Shown here piece by piece: positions 17,220 to 25,615 of a stretch of 64,000 nucleotides of DNA; the first letter of the stretch is position 1, and the number at the start of each line of letters is the position of its first letter. The notes under the pieces are model-generated. The model saw only the letters and a program-made list of their open reading frames with translations. It did not search any database and was not told the DNA's origin. Origin of the DNA: 1-14-0-10-37-14 sp037130845 (GTDB taxonomy: Bacteria; Patescibacteriota; Patescibacteriia; Patescibacteriales; Patescibacteriaceae); the NCBI GenBank assembly GCA_037130845.1, contig JBAXSE010000004.1, positions 12,394 through 76,393 on the forward strand, written 5' to 3'. Both the position numbers and the translations under genes were made by a program.

Positions 17220-18056
17220 ATGCGTTTTAAAATTTTTTTTGCGGGACTTTTTTTGTTTATCTTCGGTTTGGCGGGCCAGGCTCTGGCCGGTCCGGTTTGC
17301 GGTGATAATACCGATGATTATATCGGGGGCAATCTGGTACCGCCATTTACTTGTGAATGGGTCGATGATGCTCCTTGTAAGTATGTAACTGAGGATGAGC
17401 GCAAGAATTGCGTAAGCGATCGCCAAAACAAAGTCATAAATTCTGCCAGCTGCAGCAGGCAATGCGACGGCACTTCTCCTGATCCAAATTTTCATTGCCG
17501 TTGCGTCCGCTTGGCTGATTGTAAGGATACGGGCGGCCAATGTTTGAATAAAAGCAACCAGTCCGAAGCGGCGACTATAGACGATTTGATCAATAATCAG
17601 GGTTACGTTGTTATTACTAATCGTTGTCCTTATGGCGCCGACTTTAGATGTTATGTGCCTCCGTCAAAAAAAAGTACATTGCCTGTGCCGGCTGCAGCGA
17701 CAACGTTGACGCCGGTGGTCCCGGCTGCTTCCGGCGGAACTCAAAATGTAATCAATATATCACTGAACAGTTGCTGTCCTCAAATTGTCCCGCCAAATTC
17801 TTCCGGCAATTACAGTACGGCTGATTTTGTTCAAGTGGCTGTTAATGTCTATATGTGCATCTTGTGCTTTATCGGCGCTTTGATGCTCTTGATGATCGTT
17901 GTCGGCGGTTTTTATATGTTGACGTCGGCCGGTGACCCCGGTAAAGTAGGCACGGGTAAAAAGGTGATTGTAGCGGCAATCGTCGGCGGTATAATCGTCT
18001 TTGCCAGCTATTTGATTGTCAGTTTCGTTATTAAGCTGTTAGGAGGAGTTATTTAG
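17220..18056 (+). CDS. Secreted Cys-rich protein with a T4SS-pilin-like C-terminus
   Basis: 278 residues from the ATG at 17220, chosen because it gives a clean signal peptide (MRFKIFFAGLFLF, cleavage likely after ALA near residue 24). The ectodomain has about 16 cysteines in the first 150 residues, then a Pro/Thr/Ala linker. The C-terminal 75 residues have two membrane segments separated by a short basic loop (TSAGDPGKVGTGKK), the layout of TrbC/VirB2-like pilin subunits annotated widely in Patescibacteria. A TATACT box lies at about 17179. Function as a pilin or surface anchor is inferred. Confidence 0.72.
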   Translation: MRFKIFFAGLFLFIFGLAGQALAGPVCGDNTDDYIGGNLVPPFTCEWVDDAPCKYVTEDERKNCVSDRQNKVINSASCSRQCDGTSPDPNFHCRCVRLADCKDTGGQCLNKSNQSEAATIDDLINNQGYVVITNRCPYGADFRCYVPPSKKSTLPVPAAATTLTPVVPAASGGTQNVINISLNSCCPQIVPPNSSGNYSTADFVQVAVNVYMCILCFIGALMLLMIVVGGFYMLTSAGDPGKVGTGKKVIVAAIVGGIIVFASYLIVSFVIKLLGGVI

Positions 18057-18113
18057 GCCGTAAAAAGGCTAATATTTGACTATTTTTCTTGCAAGTGTTA
18101 GATTAAATAGGTT

Positions 18114-18141
18114 AAAAAGCGAGATTATAGTCTCGCTTTTT
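18114..18141 (+). terminator. Intrinsic terminator after the pilin-like gene
   Basis: AAAAAGCGAGA-ttatag-TCTCGCTTTTT. Confidence 0.85.
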
Positions 18142-18172
18142 AATCAATTATAGCTCTTAATATTTTGTATTA

Positions 18173-18201
18173 TTGCACATACTTAATATTTTTGATAAAA
18201 T
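18173..18201 (+). promoter_or_regulatory. Leaderless promoter of the LAGLIDADG gene and lepA
   Basis: TTGCAC (18173-18178), 17-nt spacer, TAAAAT (18196-18201), 6 nt before the ATG at 18208. It is the only clear promoter ahead of lepA. Confidence 0.6.
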
Positions 18202-18207
18202 AAGGTA

Positions 18208-19026
18208 ATGACCAAGCGCATTATCATTGCTAAAAAAGATCTAATAGATTTGTACTATGGACAAAAGTTATCTAATTATAAGATAGGCAAGCTTTATAAT
18301 TGTAGTTTTGCGACCGTCAAAAACAGGATGAATGAATATGGCCTGAAGCCATTGCCAAGGACTGTGATTCAAAACAGGTATCCAAAGAAAGATTTTAACG
18401 GCAGCCTTGTTGAAAAGGCGTATATGATCGGTTTCAGACTTGGTGATTTTAATGTCTATCAAACCTCAATCCATTCAAAAGTAATTGTTGTCCGTTGTCA
18501 TACAACATGCTTGGATCAAGTTGAATTAATGGAAGGCCTTTTTTCAAAATATGGCAAAGTGACAGTTTCAAGACGAAGGAAGTCTTATCACATTAACTGT
18601 TTCTTGAATTATAGTTTTAATTTTTTGTTGCCGAAGCCGAATAAAGTTGAAGAATGGATCGGTGAAAACAAAAAGCAGGCATTTTCATTTGCTGCTGGCT
18701 ATGTTGACGCCGAAGCGAATATTGGCGTTTATGACGGTAGGGCTCGCTTCAAAGTTGATAGCTATGATCAAGGAGTTATTTGTTGGCTGTATGAATTGTT
18801 CAAGAAATATAGCATAGAATGCCCTGCGCCGAGTTTGATTGGAAAAAAGGGGCAAATATATGACAAAGAAAAAAAATATAAATATAATAAGGATTTATAT
18901 AGAGTAAGGGTTAGCAGTAAAGTATCATTAGAAAAATTATTATATCTACTGAAGCCATATATTAAACATAAAAAAAGGTTAGCAGATCTAGAAAAGTGCT
19001 TAATTAATATCCATGAACGAAATTAG
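18208..19026 (+). CDS. HTH-LAGLIDADG homing-endonuclease-like protein
   Basis: 272 residues. An N-terminal helix-turn-helix (about 20-47, NYKIGKLYNCSFATVKNRM) is followed by two LAGLIDADG-type segments: AYMIGFRLGDF at about 71-81 and FAAGYVDAEA at about 161-170, each ending in an acidic residue at the position that binds metal. That is a two-motif monomeric endonuclease layout. The gene is not inside an intron or intein; instead its last 14 nt overlap the lepA start in another frame. AT content is higher than in lepA, consistent with arrival by transfer. It may act as a DNA-binding regulator instead of a nuclease. Confidence 0.75.
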   Translation: MTKRIIIAKKDLIDLYYGQKLSNYKIGKLYNCSFATVKNRMNEYGLKPLPRTVIQNRYPKKDFNGSLVEKAYMIGFRLGDFNVYQTSIHSKVIVVRCHTTCLDQVELMEGLFSKYGKVTVSRRRKSYHINCFLNYSFNFLLPKPNKVEEWIGENKKQAFSFAAGYVDAEANIGVYDGRARFKVDSYDQGVICWLYELFKKYSIECPAPSLIGKKGQIYDKEKKYKYNKDLYRVRVSSKVSLEKLLYLLKPYIKHKKRLADLEKCLINIHERN

Positions 19027-20806
19027 AAATTTTGCAATTTTGGCCCACATTGATCACGGCAAGTCCACGCTAGCGGACCGCCTTTTGGAATTTACCGGCA
19101 CCATCGACCCGCGCAAGATGAAAAACCAAGTTTTGGACAGGATGGATTTGGAGCGTGAGCGCGGCATTACCATCAAGCTGACGCCAGTAACCATGAGCTA
19201 TCAGGGCTATACTTTGAATTTGATCGATACTCCAGGACACGTCGATTTTTCTTATGAAGTATCTCGGTCTTTGGCTGCCGTGGAGGGAGCGGTGTTATTA
19301 GTGGATGCCACCCAAGGCATCCAGGCACAGACTCTGGCTAATTTATATTTGGCCATCGAGCAAGACTTGGCAATTATTCCGGTGATTAATAAGATTGACT
19401 TGCCGGCAGCTGATATTGATAAGACTACGACGGAAATCGTCAAGCTGATCGGTTGTGATCCGAGCGAAATCATCTTGGCTTCGGGCAAGACGGGCGTAGG
19501 CGTAGCGGAAATTTTGGCCGCCGTCATCAAGCAAGTGCCTGAGCCGAAAGGCGATCCGGACGCACCTTTGCGCGCGTTGATTTTTGATTCCAATTATGAC
19601 GAATATCGCGGCGTCGTGGCCTATATCCGCGTGATTGACGGTGCTTTATCCAAGAATAACAAGATAAAATTGCTGGCTACCCACTCTAAAAGCGAAGCCT
19701 TGGATGTCGGCATTCTAAACCCGGAATATCAGTCTACTGGACAGTTAGCGACCGGCCAGATCGGCTATATTGTGACGGGTTTTAAAGAAGTCCGCGAATG
19801 CGGCGTGGGTGATACTATTACTACAGTAGCTGGTGCCAAGGAAGAACAGGCAGTTGAACCGCTTAAGGGTTATGCCGAGGTTAAGCCGATGGTTTTTGCC
19901 GGCATTTTTCCGCGCGAGGGCGATAATTTCGCCGAACTGCGCGATGCTATTTCTAAGCTTAAGTTAAATGATGCTGCTTTGGTTTATGAACCGGAACAAA
20001 GCAATGCTTTGGGCTTCGGTTTCCGTTGCGGCTTTCTGGGCTTGTTACATCTGGAAATCTTCCAAGAACGCTTGCGCCGCGAGTACGGATTGGATTTGAT
20101 TGTAACGGTGCCGAGCGTGGCTTACAAAGTGTATCTCAAGAGCGGCGTCGAACCGGAGATTATCCGCAGCCCGCAAAAACTGCCCGATCCTTCGAGCATG
20201 GATCATGTCGAAGAGCCTTGGGTCAGCCTGGACATCATTACGCCCAAGGATTATATCGGCGGTATCATGGGTCTGGTCCAGGACAAGCGCGGCAATTACA
20301 AAAATACCGAATACATCGATACCACTCGAGTTATCCTGCATTATGATATTCCGATGTATAGCGTTCTGACCGACTTTTATGATAAGATAAAGTCGGTGAC
20401 CTCCGGCTATGCGTCTATCAATTACGAATTTATCGGCTATCGCAAGGCCGACGTGGTTAAGATGGATATTTTGGTGGCCGAAGAGATTGTCGAGGCCTTG
20501 GCCATGATTGTCTATCGCGATGATGCCTACCATAAGGGCAAGGACGTGGTGGAGACGCTCAAGGAAAGCTTGCCTCGCCAAATGTTCGTTATTAAAATTC
20601 AAGCAGCCATCGGCGGACAAGTGGTTGCCAGTGAAAGAATCTCGGCTATGCGCAAAGATGTAACCGCCAAGCTCTACGGCGGCGATGTATCCCGCAAACG
20701 CAAGCTATTAGAGAAGCAGAAGAAAGGCAAGAAGAAGATGATGGCAGCGGGAAAGGGCTCGGTGGAAATACCTTCTGATACGTTTGTTAAGTTGTTGAAG
20801 AAATAA
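19013..20806 (+). CDS. lepA: Elongation factor 4 (LepA)
   Basis: 597 residues, full length. EF4 is a translational GTPase that acts on stalled or early ribosomes. G1 is AHIDHGKST at about 10-18, G3 DTPGHVDF, G4 NKIDLP; the family-specific C-terminal domain ends with RQMFVIKIQAAIGG, KDVTAKLYGGDVSRKRKLLEKQKKGKKKM, which is diagnostic for LepA against EF-G. The start ATG lies inside the 3' end of the LAGLIDADG gene, so translation is probably coupled. Confidence 0.97.
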   Translation: MNEIRNFAILAHIDHGKSTLADRLLEFTGTIDPRKMKNQVLDRMDLERERGITIKLTPVTMSYQGYTLNLIDTPGHVDFSYEVSRSLAAVEGAVLLVDATQGIQAQTLANLYLAIEQDLAIIPVINKIDLPAADIDKTTTEIVKLIGCDPSEIILASGKTGVGVAEILAAVIKQVPEPKGDPDAPLRALIFDSNYDEYRGVVAYIRVIDGALSKNNKIKLLATHSKSEALDVGILNPEYQSTGQLATGQIGYIVTGFKEVRECGVGDTITTVAGAKEEQAVEPLKGYAEVKPMVFAGIFPREGDNFAELRDAISKLKLNDAALVYEPEQSNALGFGFRCGFLGLLHLEIFQERLRREYGLDLIVTVPSVAYKVYLKSGVEPEIIRSPQKLPDPSSMDHVEEPWVSLDIITPKDYIGGIMGLVQDKRGNYKNTEYIDTTRVILHYDIPMYSVLTDFYDKIKSVTSGYASINYEFIGYRKADVVKMDILVAEEIVEALAMIVYRDDAYHKGKDVVETLKESLPRQMFVIKIQAAIGGQVVASERISAMRKDVTAKLYGGDVSRKRKLLEKQKKGKKKMMAAGKGSVEIPSDTFVKLLKK

Positions 20807-20829
20807 CACTCCAGCAAAAACAACTGAAG

Positions 20830-20923
20830 TTCCTACAAATACAAATTATTACAAATCTACAAATCCGTATCTAAACGTCAAGTTCATATTTGTATATTTG
20901 TAATAATTTGTATTTGTAGGAGC
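20830..20923. repeat. GCTCCTACAAATA inverted repeat, copy 2
   Basis: Ends TTCCTACAAATACAAATTAT and the complement ending TATTTGTAGGAGC; same family as 7638 and 37914. Confidence 0.8.
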
Positions 20924-20966
20924 ATATATTCTTTTCCTATTTTTATTTGTAGAACTATTAATAAGT

Positions 20967-21074
20967 ATGAAACCAAAAACTCGCAAGTTGATGAAAAAAT
21001 TCCTGTGGGGCCTGGTGGCTGCCATGGTTATCCTATCGATGGTCGTCGCCGGACTGTCGTCGTTTATAAAATAA
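20967..21074 (+). CDS. Small single-span membrane protein, 35 residues
   Basis: ATG AAA CCA ... TAA, 36 codons. The product starts with a basic stretch (KPKTRKLMKKF) followed by a single hydrophobic helix (LWGLVAAMVILSMVVAGLSS) and a short tail FIK. The positive-inside rule would put the N-terminus in the cytoplasm. An intrinsic terminator follows 12 nt after the stop, which supports a real short gene. No family recognised. Confidence 0.6.
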   Translation: MKPKTRKLMKKFLWGLVAAMVILSMVVAGLSSFIK

Positions 21075-21086
21075 TGGTTATTGCAC

Positions 21087-21113
21087 AAGCAGCCTTGAAT
21101 GAGGCTGCTTTTG
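21087..21113 (+). terminator. Intrinsic terminator after the 35-residue gene
   Basis: AAGCAGCCT-tgaatg-AGGCTGCTT followed by TTG. Confidence 0.75.
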
Positions 21114-21161
21114 TAGTTGTTTGAGTTTTTAAAAGGCCTATGATATGCTGATTTGAACATT

Positions 21162-22889
21162 ATGGATGTAAATAAATTTTGGCAAATATACCCCAAGTTA
21201 AGTGAAGAACAACGCGCGGAATTATCTTCCTATCCGGAACTGGTGGCCCAGCTCTTGGTTAATCGCAATCTAAAGGGCAAGAAGCAAGTGAGCGATTTTT
21301 TTTCGGCCGATTGGGAAATGTCTTTGCTTGACCCATTCGCCTTTACGCAGATGAAGGCGGCTTGCGAGCTGATTATCAAGCATCTTAAGGACAAGTCTCT
21401 CATTGCCATAGCCGGTGACTATGATGCTGATGGCGTCACGTCTTCGGCGTTGCTTAATCGCATTATTACCGCCTTGGGCGGCAAGGCCGAGGTCTGGATT
21501 CCCAGCCGTCTAGGTGAAGGCTATGGTTTGTCCAAAAAGATTGTCGATGAAGTTATTGCTGCCGGGGCCAAGCTGTTGATTACGGTTGATAATGGCATTA
21601 AGGCGGGCAAAGAAATTGCTTATGCTCAGGAGAGGGGCATAGATACGATTATAACCGATCATCACATGGGCCCAGATGACGCGGCCGATTTGCCGCCGGG
21701 CGTGGTATTGGATGCCATGGTTGAAAGCGAGGCTTATCCCTTTAAATATTTGGCGGGTGTGGGGGTGGCTTACAAGCTGGCCGCCGGGCTAATCCAGATG
21801 TCTACGCTTAATTCGAGCCAGAAAGAAAAATTAGTTTCGGCTGATCTTGATTTGGTGGCATTGGGTACGGTGGCTGATTGTGTGCCTCTGGTGGGCGAGA
21901 ATCGCGCTTTGGTTAAGCGGGGATTGGCGATGTTGAACAAGCAAACCAAGCCGGGCGTGCGCGCTTTAATTACCGCCGCTTCGGCCAAGGGTGAGATAGA
22001 CGAGGCCAGCATCGGCTGGCAACTGGCGCCGCGACTGAATGTAGCCGGACGAATGGAGCACGCTAATGTATCTTATAGATTATTGATGACCGAAGATCAG
22101 AAAGAAGCGGACGAACTGGCTAGCAAACTGAATGACAAGAATGCTTTGCGCCAGGCAGAGACGGCGCGGATCGTGGAATATTGCGAGCGGATGATCGAGA
22201 GCGGGTTAAAGGAAGACAAGATTTTGATTTTGGTTTCGCCTGATTTGGAATACGGCTTGGAAGACAAGTGGCTGGAGGGCGTTATCGGCTTAGTGGCTGG
22301 GCGTTTATGCGAGAAATATTCCAAGCCAGCTCTGGTTATCTGCTTGAGCGAAGGCCAGATCAAGGGCTCGGGGCGAAGCATTGAGAGCGTGAATGTCGTG
22401 GATTTTTTGTCCAACTTTGAGAGCTATCTTTCGCGCTATGGCGGACACAAAATGGCTTGCGGCTTCTCGGTCAAGAAGAAAGAAGTCTTGATGGAATTTG
22501 TAACCAAGGCCAGAGAATTGGCCGCGACGACTATTAATGACGACGATCTGATTCCAAGGCTCAAGATTGATGCCGAAGTGAACCTGAGCGAGGTTAACGG
22601 CGAGCTGGCGGATTGGCTGACGCGTTTTTCGCCATTCGGCCAAGCTAATCCCACCCCGATGTTTGTCTCTCGCAATGTGCGGGTGATGGATTTTATGCCC
22701 CTGGGTATGGAGGCTCAACACTTCAAAATGCGTTTCGGGTCTTTGTGGGCCATCGCCTTTAATGCCTCTAAGCGTTGGCCGACCGTGGCTGTGGGCAGTA
22801 CTTTGGATATCGCTTATCATTTGGAATGGAATGAGTATAATGGGTTTAGGAATCTGCAGATGAGGATCGTTGATATACATGTGGTTTAG
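21162..22889 (+). CDS. recJ: Single-stranded-DNA-specific exonuclease RecJ
   Basis: 575 residues from the ATG at 21162; a TTG nine bases earlier is also in frame. RecJ degrades 5' single strands in recombination and repair. DHH-family motifs are AGDYDADGVTSSA (near 83), ITVDNG, ITDHHMGP (near 163), GTVADCVPL and GWQLAPRLNVAGRM; the DHHA1 part has GSGRSIESVNVVD and the GGHKMACGFS loop, and an OB domain ends the protein. TATGAT lies 18 nt before the ATG. Confidence 0.95.
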   Translation: MDVNKFWQIYPKLSEEQRAELSSYPELVAQLLVNRNLKGKKQVSDFFSADWEMSLLDPFAFTQMKAACELIIKHLKDKSLIAIAGDYDADGVTSSALLNRIITALGGKAEVWIPSRLGEGYGLSKKIVDEVIAAGAKLLITVDNGIKAGKEIAYAQERGIDTIITDHHMGPDDAADLPPGVVLDAMVESEAYPFKYLAGVGVAYKLAAGLIQMSTLNSSQKEKLVSADLDLVALGTVADCVPLVGENRALVKRGLAMLNKQTKPGVRALITAASAKGEIDEASIGWQLAPRLNVAGRMEHANVSYRLLMTEDQKEADELASKLNDKNALRQAETARIVEYCERMIESGLKEDKILILVSPDLEYGLEDKWLEGVIGLVAGRLCEKYSKPALVICLSEGQIKGSGRSIESVNVVDFLSNFESYLSRYGGHKMACGFSVKKKEVLMEFVTKARELAATTINDDDLIPRLKIDAEVNLSEVNGELADWLTRFSPFGQANPTPMFVSRNVRVMDFMPLGMEAQHFKMRFGSLWAIAFNASKRWPTVAVGSTLDIAYHLEWNEYNGFRNLQMRIVDIHVV

Positions 22890-22892
22890 GTA

Positions 22893-22945
22893 GGTCAAAA
22901 GTCAAAAGTTAAAGGTCAAAAGTATTGAGTCCTTCGGACGTTTAT
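22893..22945. repeat. AAAGTCAAAAGT-unit repeat (half element)
   Basis: Iterated GTCAAAAGT units start 3 nt after the recJ stop and lead into GAGTCCTTCGGACG, the hairpin that also centres the copies at 32293 and 33821. Confidence 0.65.
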
Positions 22946-22964
22946 TATTTATCTGCCGTGATTT

Positions 22965-23366
22965 ATGAATTTTCCTAGTGAGGAAGCGCAAAAGTTTGTA
23001 GATTGGACTAAGATAAAGATTAGAGCGCATTTTTCTGACAATGAAGTGTATTTTTACGAAAAAGAGATTTGGTGGATTCACCTTGGACAAAATATAGGGT
23101 CGGAACAAAACGGCAAGAATACTCCCTTCGAGCGCCCGATATTGATTATTAAGAAATTTAACCGAGATACTTTTTTAGGCGTTTCGATGTCAACAAAAAT
23201 TAGAGATGACCGTCATTCTTATATATTGAATAGAAATGGAGTAGACTATGATATTAATCTATCGCAGATACGTACGTTAAGCCGCAAGAGGTTATTGAGA
23301 AAGATTGGCAAAGTGCCAGAAGCCGATTTCAAAAATATAAAAGAAAAGCTGAAATCATTATTATAA
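22965..23366 (+). CDS. MazF/PemK-like toxin, solitary
   Basis: 133 residues. The segment EIWWIHLGQNIGSEQNGKN-FERPILIIKKFN-DTFLGVSMSTK matches the first strands of PemK/MazF ribonucleases ('G.i..v.lg...G.E....RP.lVl'), although longer and with an N-terminal helix. These enzymes cut mRNA and are normally paired with a short antitoxin upstream; none is seen between recJ and this gene. The C-terminal SQIRTLSRKRLLRKIGKVPE also fits the family's last helix. Solitary copy, or the antitoxin is elsewhere. Confidence 0.75.
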   Translation: MNFPSEEAQKFVDWTKIKIRAHFSDNEVYFYEKEIWWIHLGQNIGSEQNGKNTPFERPILIIKKFNRDTFLGVSMSTKIRDDRHSYILNRNGVDYDINLSQIRTLSRKRLLRKIGKVPEADFKNIKEKLKSLL

Positions 23367-23475
23367 ACAACGAAACCCCTTTCGGGTGAAAGAGGTTTCT
23401 CGGAGTTTCCTTGAAACCAAGGAAACCAAAGTGTATTTAAAATATATCAGATTATCACTTAGATGTCAACAATTT

Positions 23476-23886
23476 ATGCCATATACTAAATTAATAATCC
23501 ATACCGATGGCGGCTCCAGAGGCAATCCTGGCCATGCCGGCTGCGGAGCGGTGCTCAAGACGCCTGAGGGCGAACTGGTAGGCGAGGTCAGCCATTATAT
23601 GGGCCATGCTACCAATAACCAGGCCGAATATACGGCTATAGTTTTGGCTTTAGATAAGGCCAGCGAATTGGGAGCCGAGGAACTGGAATTCAGATTGGAC
23701 TCGGAATTGGCAGTAAAACAGCTGAAAAGGGAATATAAAGTACGCAATAAAGACCTTGAAAAATTGTATGTTATGGTCTACAATAGGGTTTTGAAGTTCA
23801 AAAAAGTGACTTGGCACCATATTAGGCGCGAGTTTAATAAGGAGGCGGATAAGCTAGCGAATGATGCGATGGACAGAAAAAGCTAA
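23476..23886 (+). CDS. rnhA: Ribonuclease HI family protein
   Basis: 136 residues from the ATG at 23476; the longer frame from 23386 adds a non-conserved leader. RNase HI cuts the RNA strand of RNA-DNA hybrids. Catalytic acids are present: D11 in HTDGGSRGNPG, E51 in NNQAEYTA, D75 in RLDSELAV and D125 in NKEADKLAND. It lacks the basic protrusion of E. coli RNase HI, like many Gram-positive and archaeal RNase HI proteins. Confidence 0.9.
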   Translation: MPYTKLIIHTDGGSRGNPGHAGCGAVLKTPEGELVGEVSHYMGHATNNQAEYTAIVLALDKASELGAEELEFRLDSELAVKQLKREYKVRNKDLEKLYVMVYNRVLKFKKVTWHHIRREFNKEADKLANDAMDRKS

Positions 23887-24001
23887 AATGTAAAAGCTAA
23901 AATGTAAAAGCTTTGGAGTGCCGCTAGGCGGCACAGTTTATAATTAATCTTTATTTCCGATAACTTTACAAACTTTAAGAACTTTATAAACTTTACAAAC
24001 T
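23885..24001. repeat. Mixed short repeats between rnhA and the tRNA region
   Basis: AAAATGTAAAAGCT units (23885-23911), a GC hairpin (GTGCCGCTAGGCGGCAC), then one arm of the GTTTATAAA-unit family (23956-24001). Confidence 0.55.
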
Positions 24002-24009
24002 TATTTTGG

Positions 24010-24155
24010 ATATGTAGCTCAGTTGGTTACCTCCCTAGCGGGAGGCAGGGAGCGCACCGTTCACACGTGCCCGTCCGTATCCGCCAGCTGGCGGAGAAGG
24101 CGGGTCGGTGAGGTCATCCCGCTGGGGCGGGATCATGTCCACTCAGAATCACGCC
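24010..24155 (+). pseudogene. Broken tRNA-Val copy interrupted by short palindromes
   Basis: Starts GGATATGTAGCTCAGTTGG like the intact tRNA-Val that begins 167 nt later. The D-loop is interrupted after GGTTA by the 20-mer CCTCCCTAGCGGGAGGCAGG. The anticodon loop is interrupted after TTCACA by about 38 nt that include the perfect palindrome TCCGCCAGCTGGCGGA. After TCGGTGAGGTCA another palindrome (TCCCGCTGGGGCGGGA) replaces the T arm. The acceptor end is lost, so it cannot make a functional tRNA. Confidence 0.7.
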
Positions 24156-24176
24156 ATCATATATAATGAATATTTT

Positions 24177-24250
24177 GGATAATTAGCTCAGTTGGTTAGA
24201 GCGCACCGTTCACATCGGTGAGGTCACAGGTTCGAGTCCTGTATTATCCA
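24177..24250 (+). tRNA. tRNA-Val (anticodon CAC)
   Basis: 74 nt. Acceptor GGATAAT/ATTATCC, D arm GCTC/GAGC, anticodon arm CACCG-TTCACAT-CGGTG with CAC at 24211-24213, T arm ACAGG-TTCGAGT-CCTGT, discriminator A. CCA is not encoded. Confidence 0.95.
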
Positions 24251-24285
24251 CATCATATTTTGTCCATTTATAATAGGAGGCCGTT

Positions 24286-24771
24286 ATGGCTGTTGTTAAC
24301 GAAAGATACGCCCATTTATCTAGTCGCATTAAAGAATGCAATGAATTGTTGGCATTGTCAGACAAAGAATTGCTGATTGCTATGAAGGAAAATCCGAATC
24401 TGGTAATGAAGACTAATGGTCCGTATTACGAACGCGTTTTAAAAGAAAAACAAGAACTGTGGCAGAAAAATGTGGCCAATGTTTTGAATGGCATTATTGA
24501 TTTGCCTTTGGATGAGCTGCTCAAAGGGGGCAAAGATGGTATTTTGTTTTTGATTAAAAGCAATCTGAAGAAAGTTCCCGAAAAGGTTTCGGTCGCTGAG
24601 TTATTGGAATATGTGCCGGTGCTTGAGTCTGATTTGCTGAATATTTACAGGAAAGATCTGAGAATCAGTTTGAAGAATGCCAAGCAAGATATTGAAAAAG
24701 AATCGATTACGGGCAATGGCTTTAATCAGGGGAGTCACCCATTTTTTTCGCATGATACGTTTGTAGGATGA
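24286..24771 (+). CDS. Protein of unknown function, 161 residues
   Basis: Strong Shine-Dalgarno AGGAGG 6 nt before the ATG and an intrinsic terminator just after the stop. The product is mostly helical and hydrophilic, without signal peptide or membrane segment; the middle has LNGIIDLPLDELLKGGKDGI and a region YVPVLESDLLNIYRKDL. No family recognised. It sits between tRNA-Val and the repeat/terminator zone that ends the converging four-paralogue operon. Confidence 0.8.
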   Translation: MAVVNERYAHLSSRIKECNELLALSDKELLIAMKENPNLVMKTNGPYYERVLKEKQELWQKNVANVLNGIIDLPLDELLKGGKDGILFLIKSNLKKVPEKVSVAELLEYVPVLESDLLNIYRKDLRISLKNAKQDIEKESITGNGFNQGSHPFFSHDTFVG

Positions 24772-24777
24772 AAAATA

Positions 24778-24811
24778 AACCTCTTTAACATAAAGTTAAA
24801 GAGGTTTTTGA
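24778..24811 (+). terminator. Intrinsic terminator
   Basis: AACCTCTTTAAC-ataaa-GTTAAAGAGGTT followed by TTTG. Confidence 0.85.
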
Positions 24812-24826
24812 TTTGCAAAATATCAT

Positions 24827-24923
24827 GTCATTCCCGCGAAGGCGGGAATCTAATCGTTAGTGGTAGTTCACAAGCAAGATCTCCGCCGGAGTTTATACTC
24901 GGTACTCCGGTACGGGGATGACA
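24827..24923. repeat. TGTCATTCCCGC inverted-repeat element, copy 2
   Basis: 97 bp, same length as the copy at 10491, with ends TGTCATTCCCGC and GGGGATGACA; its interior carries the GGTACTCCGG palindrome also used in IPE ends. The following 24924-25063 holds nothing I can identify. Confidence 0.75.
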
Positions 24924-25063
24924 TGAAGTGATGTGAGTCTGAAATGTAATAACTAGAAGCCCTAGCTACTTCTGTCAACGAATTAATAGACATTTACAGG
25001 AATGACACTGCTTTTTATAATAACATTTATTGTTGACTTTATGAAGCGTGGATTTAGGGTATG

Positions 25064-25096
25064 AAAAAAGCACCCCGATGTTACATTGGGATGCTT
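25064..25096 (-). terminator. Terminator of the four-paralogue operon
   Basis: On the minus strand AGCATCCCAATG, a short loop, CATCGGGGTGCT, then six T's. It lies 10 nt after the last stop of the operon. Confidence 0.8.
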
Positions 25097-25105
25097 GATA
25101 GTTGC

Positions 25106-25309
25106 TTACTTGGTGTAAGTAATGATAGCGGTCAGGGTGGTGAAAGTGGCGTCTCTGTTGCCGCTGGAGGCGCTAGATTGTAGCCATTGCAGCGAAGCGT
25201 CGGGATGTGAGGCCAAGAATGTGTTGACATCGTTAATCAAATTGCTTAACTTCGACGGTCTATTCGGCTTTTCAAAAATGTCTTCAGAAAAGCCTGCTAC
25301 TTGTCTCAT
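25106..25309 (-). CDS. Small WLQS/LTAI protein, fourth paralogue
   Basis: 67 residues; Shine-Dalgarno AAAGGA 9 nt before the ATG. The second half (SLQWLQSSAS...TTLTAIITYTK) aligns with the other three products; the N-terminus (MRQVAGFSEDIF) has diverged from the IITGF start. Predicted order strand-helix-strand-strand. It is the last gene of the operon before the terminator at 25064-25096. Function unknown. Confidence 0.8.
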   Translation of the reverse strand: MRQVAGFSEDIFEKPNRPSKLSNLINDVNTFLASHPDASLQWLQSSASSGNRDATFTTLTAIITYTK

Positions 25310-25334
25310 GATAAATTCCTTTGTTGGTGGATAA

Positions 25335-25586
25335 TTATTTGCCTTTTTTCATTTTAGTGCTGACTTCCGCCAGTTTTTTCTCAGTGATGGATGGCACAGC
25401 ATTAGGATATTCAACGATCGCTGTGAGAATCTTGTTGTGGTCGGTCACTGATTGCAGCCAGGTCGTCTTGATATTATCTTCGCAGTTGGTCTCTAGGAGA
25501 GATAACCTGAAAATATTGACTTCCTCTTGCAGAGCGACTTTTTCGCTCTTGCTAGTGAAGTAGCCGGTGATGATTTCGCAAATCAT
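25335..25586 (-). CDS. Small WLQS/LTAI protein, third paralogue
   Basis: 83 residues, starting MICEIITGYF, with a helix rich in Glu (EKVALQEEVNIF), then TTWLQSVTDHNKILTAIVEYP and a Lys-rich tail of about 20 residues. The first residues and the ribosome-binding region (AAAGGACAGAAC before ATG) are almost the same as in the second paralogue, pointing to a recent duplication followed by divergence of the middle. Confidence 0.85.
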   Translation of the reverse strand: MICEIITGYFTSKSEKVALQEEVNIFRLSLLETNCEDNIKTTWLQSVTDHNKILTAIVEYPNAVPSITEKKLAEVSTKMKKGK

Positions 25587-25615
25587 GTTCTGTCCTTTGT
25601 GATGGTGTAAAAATA

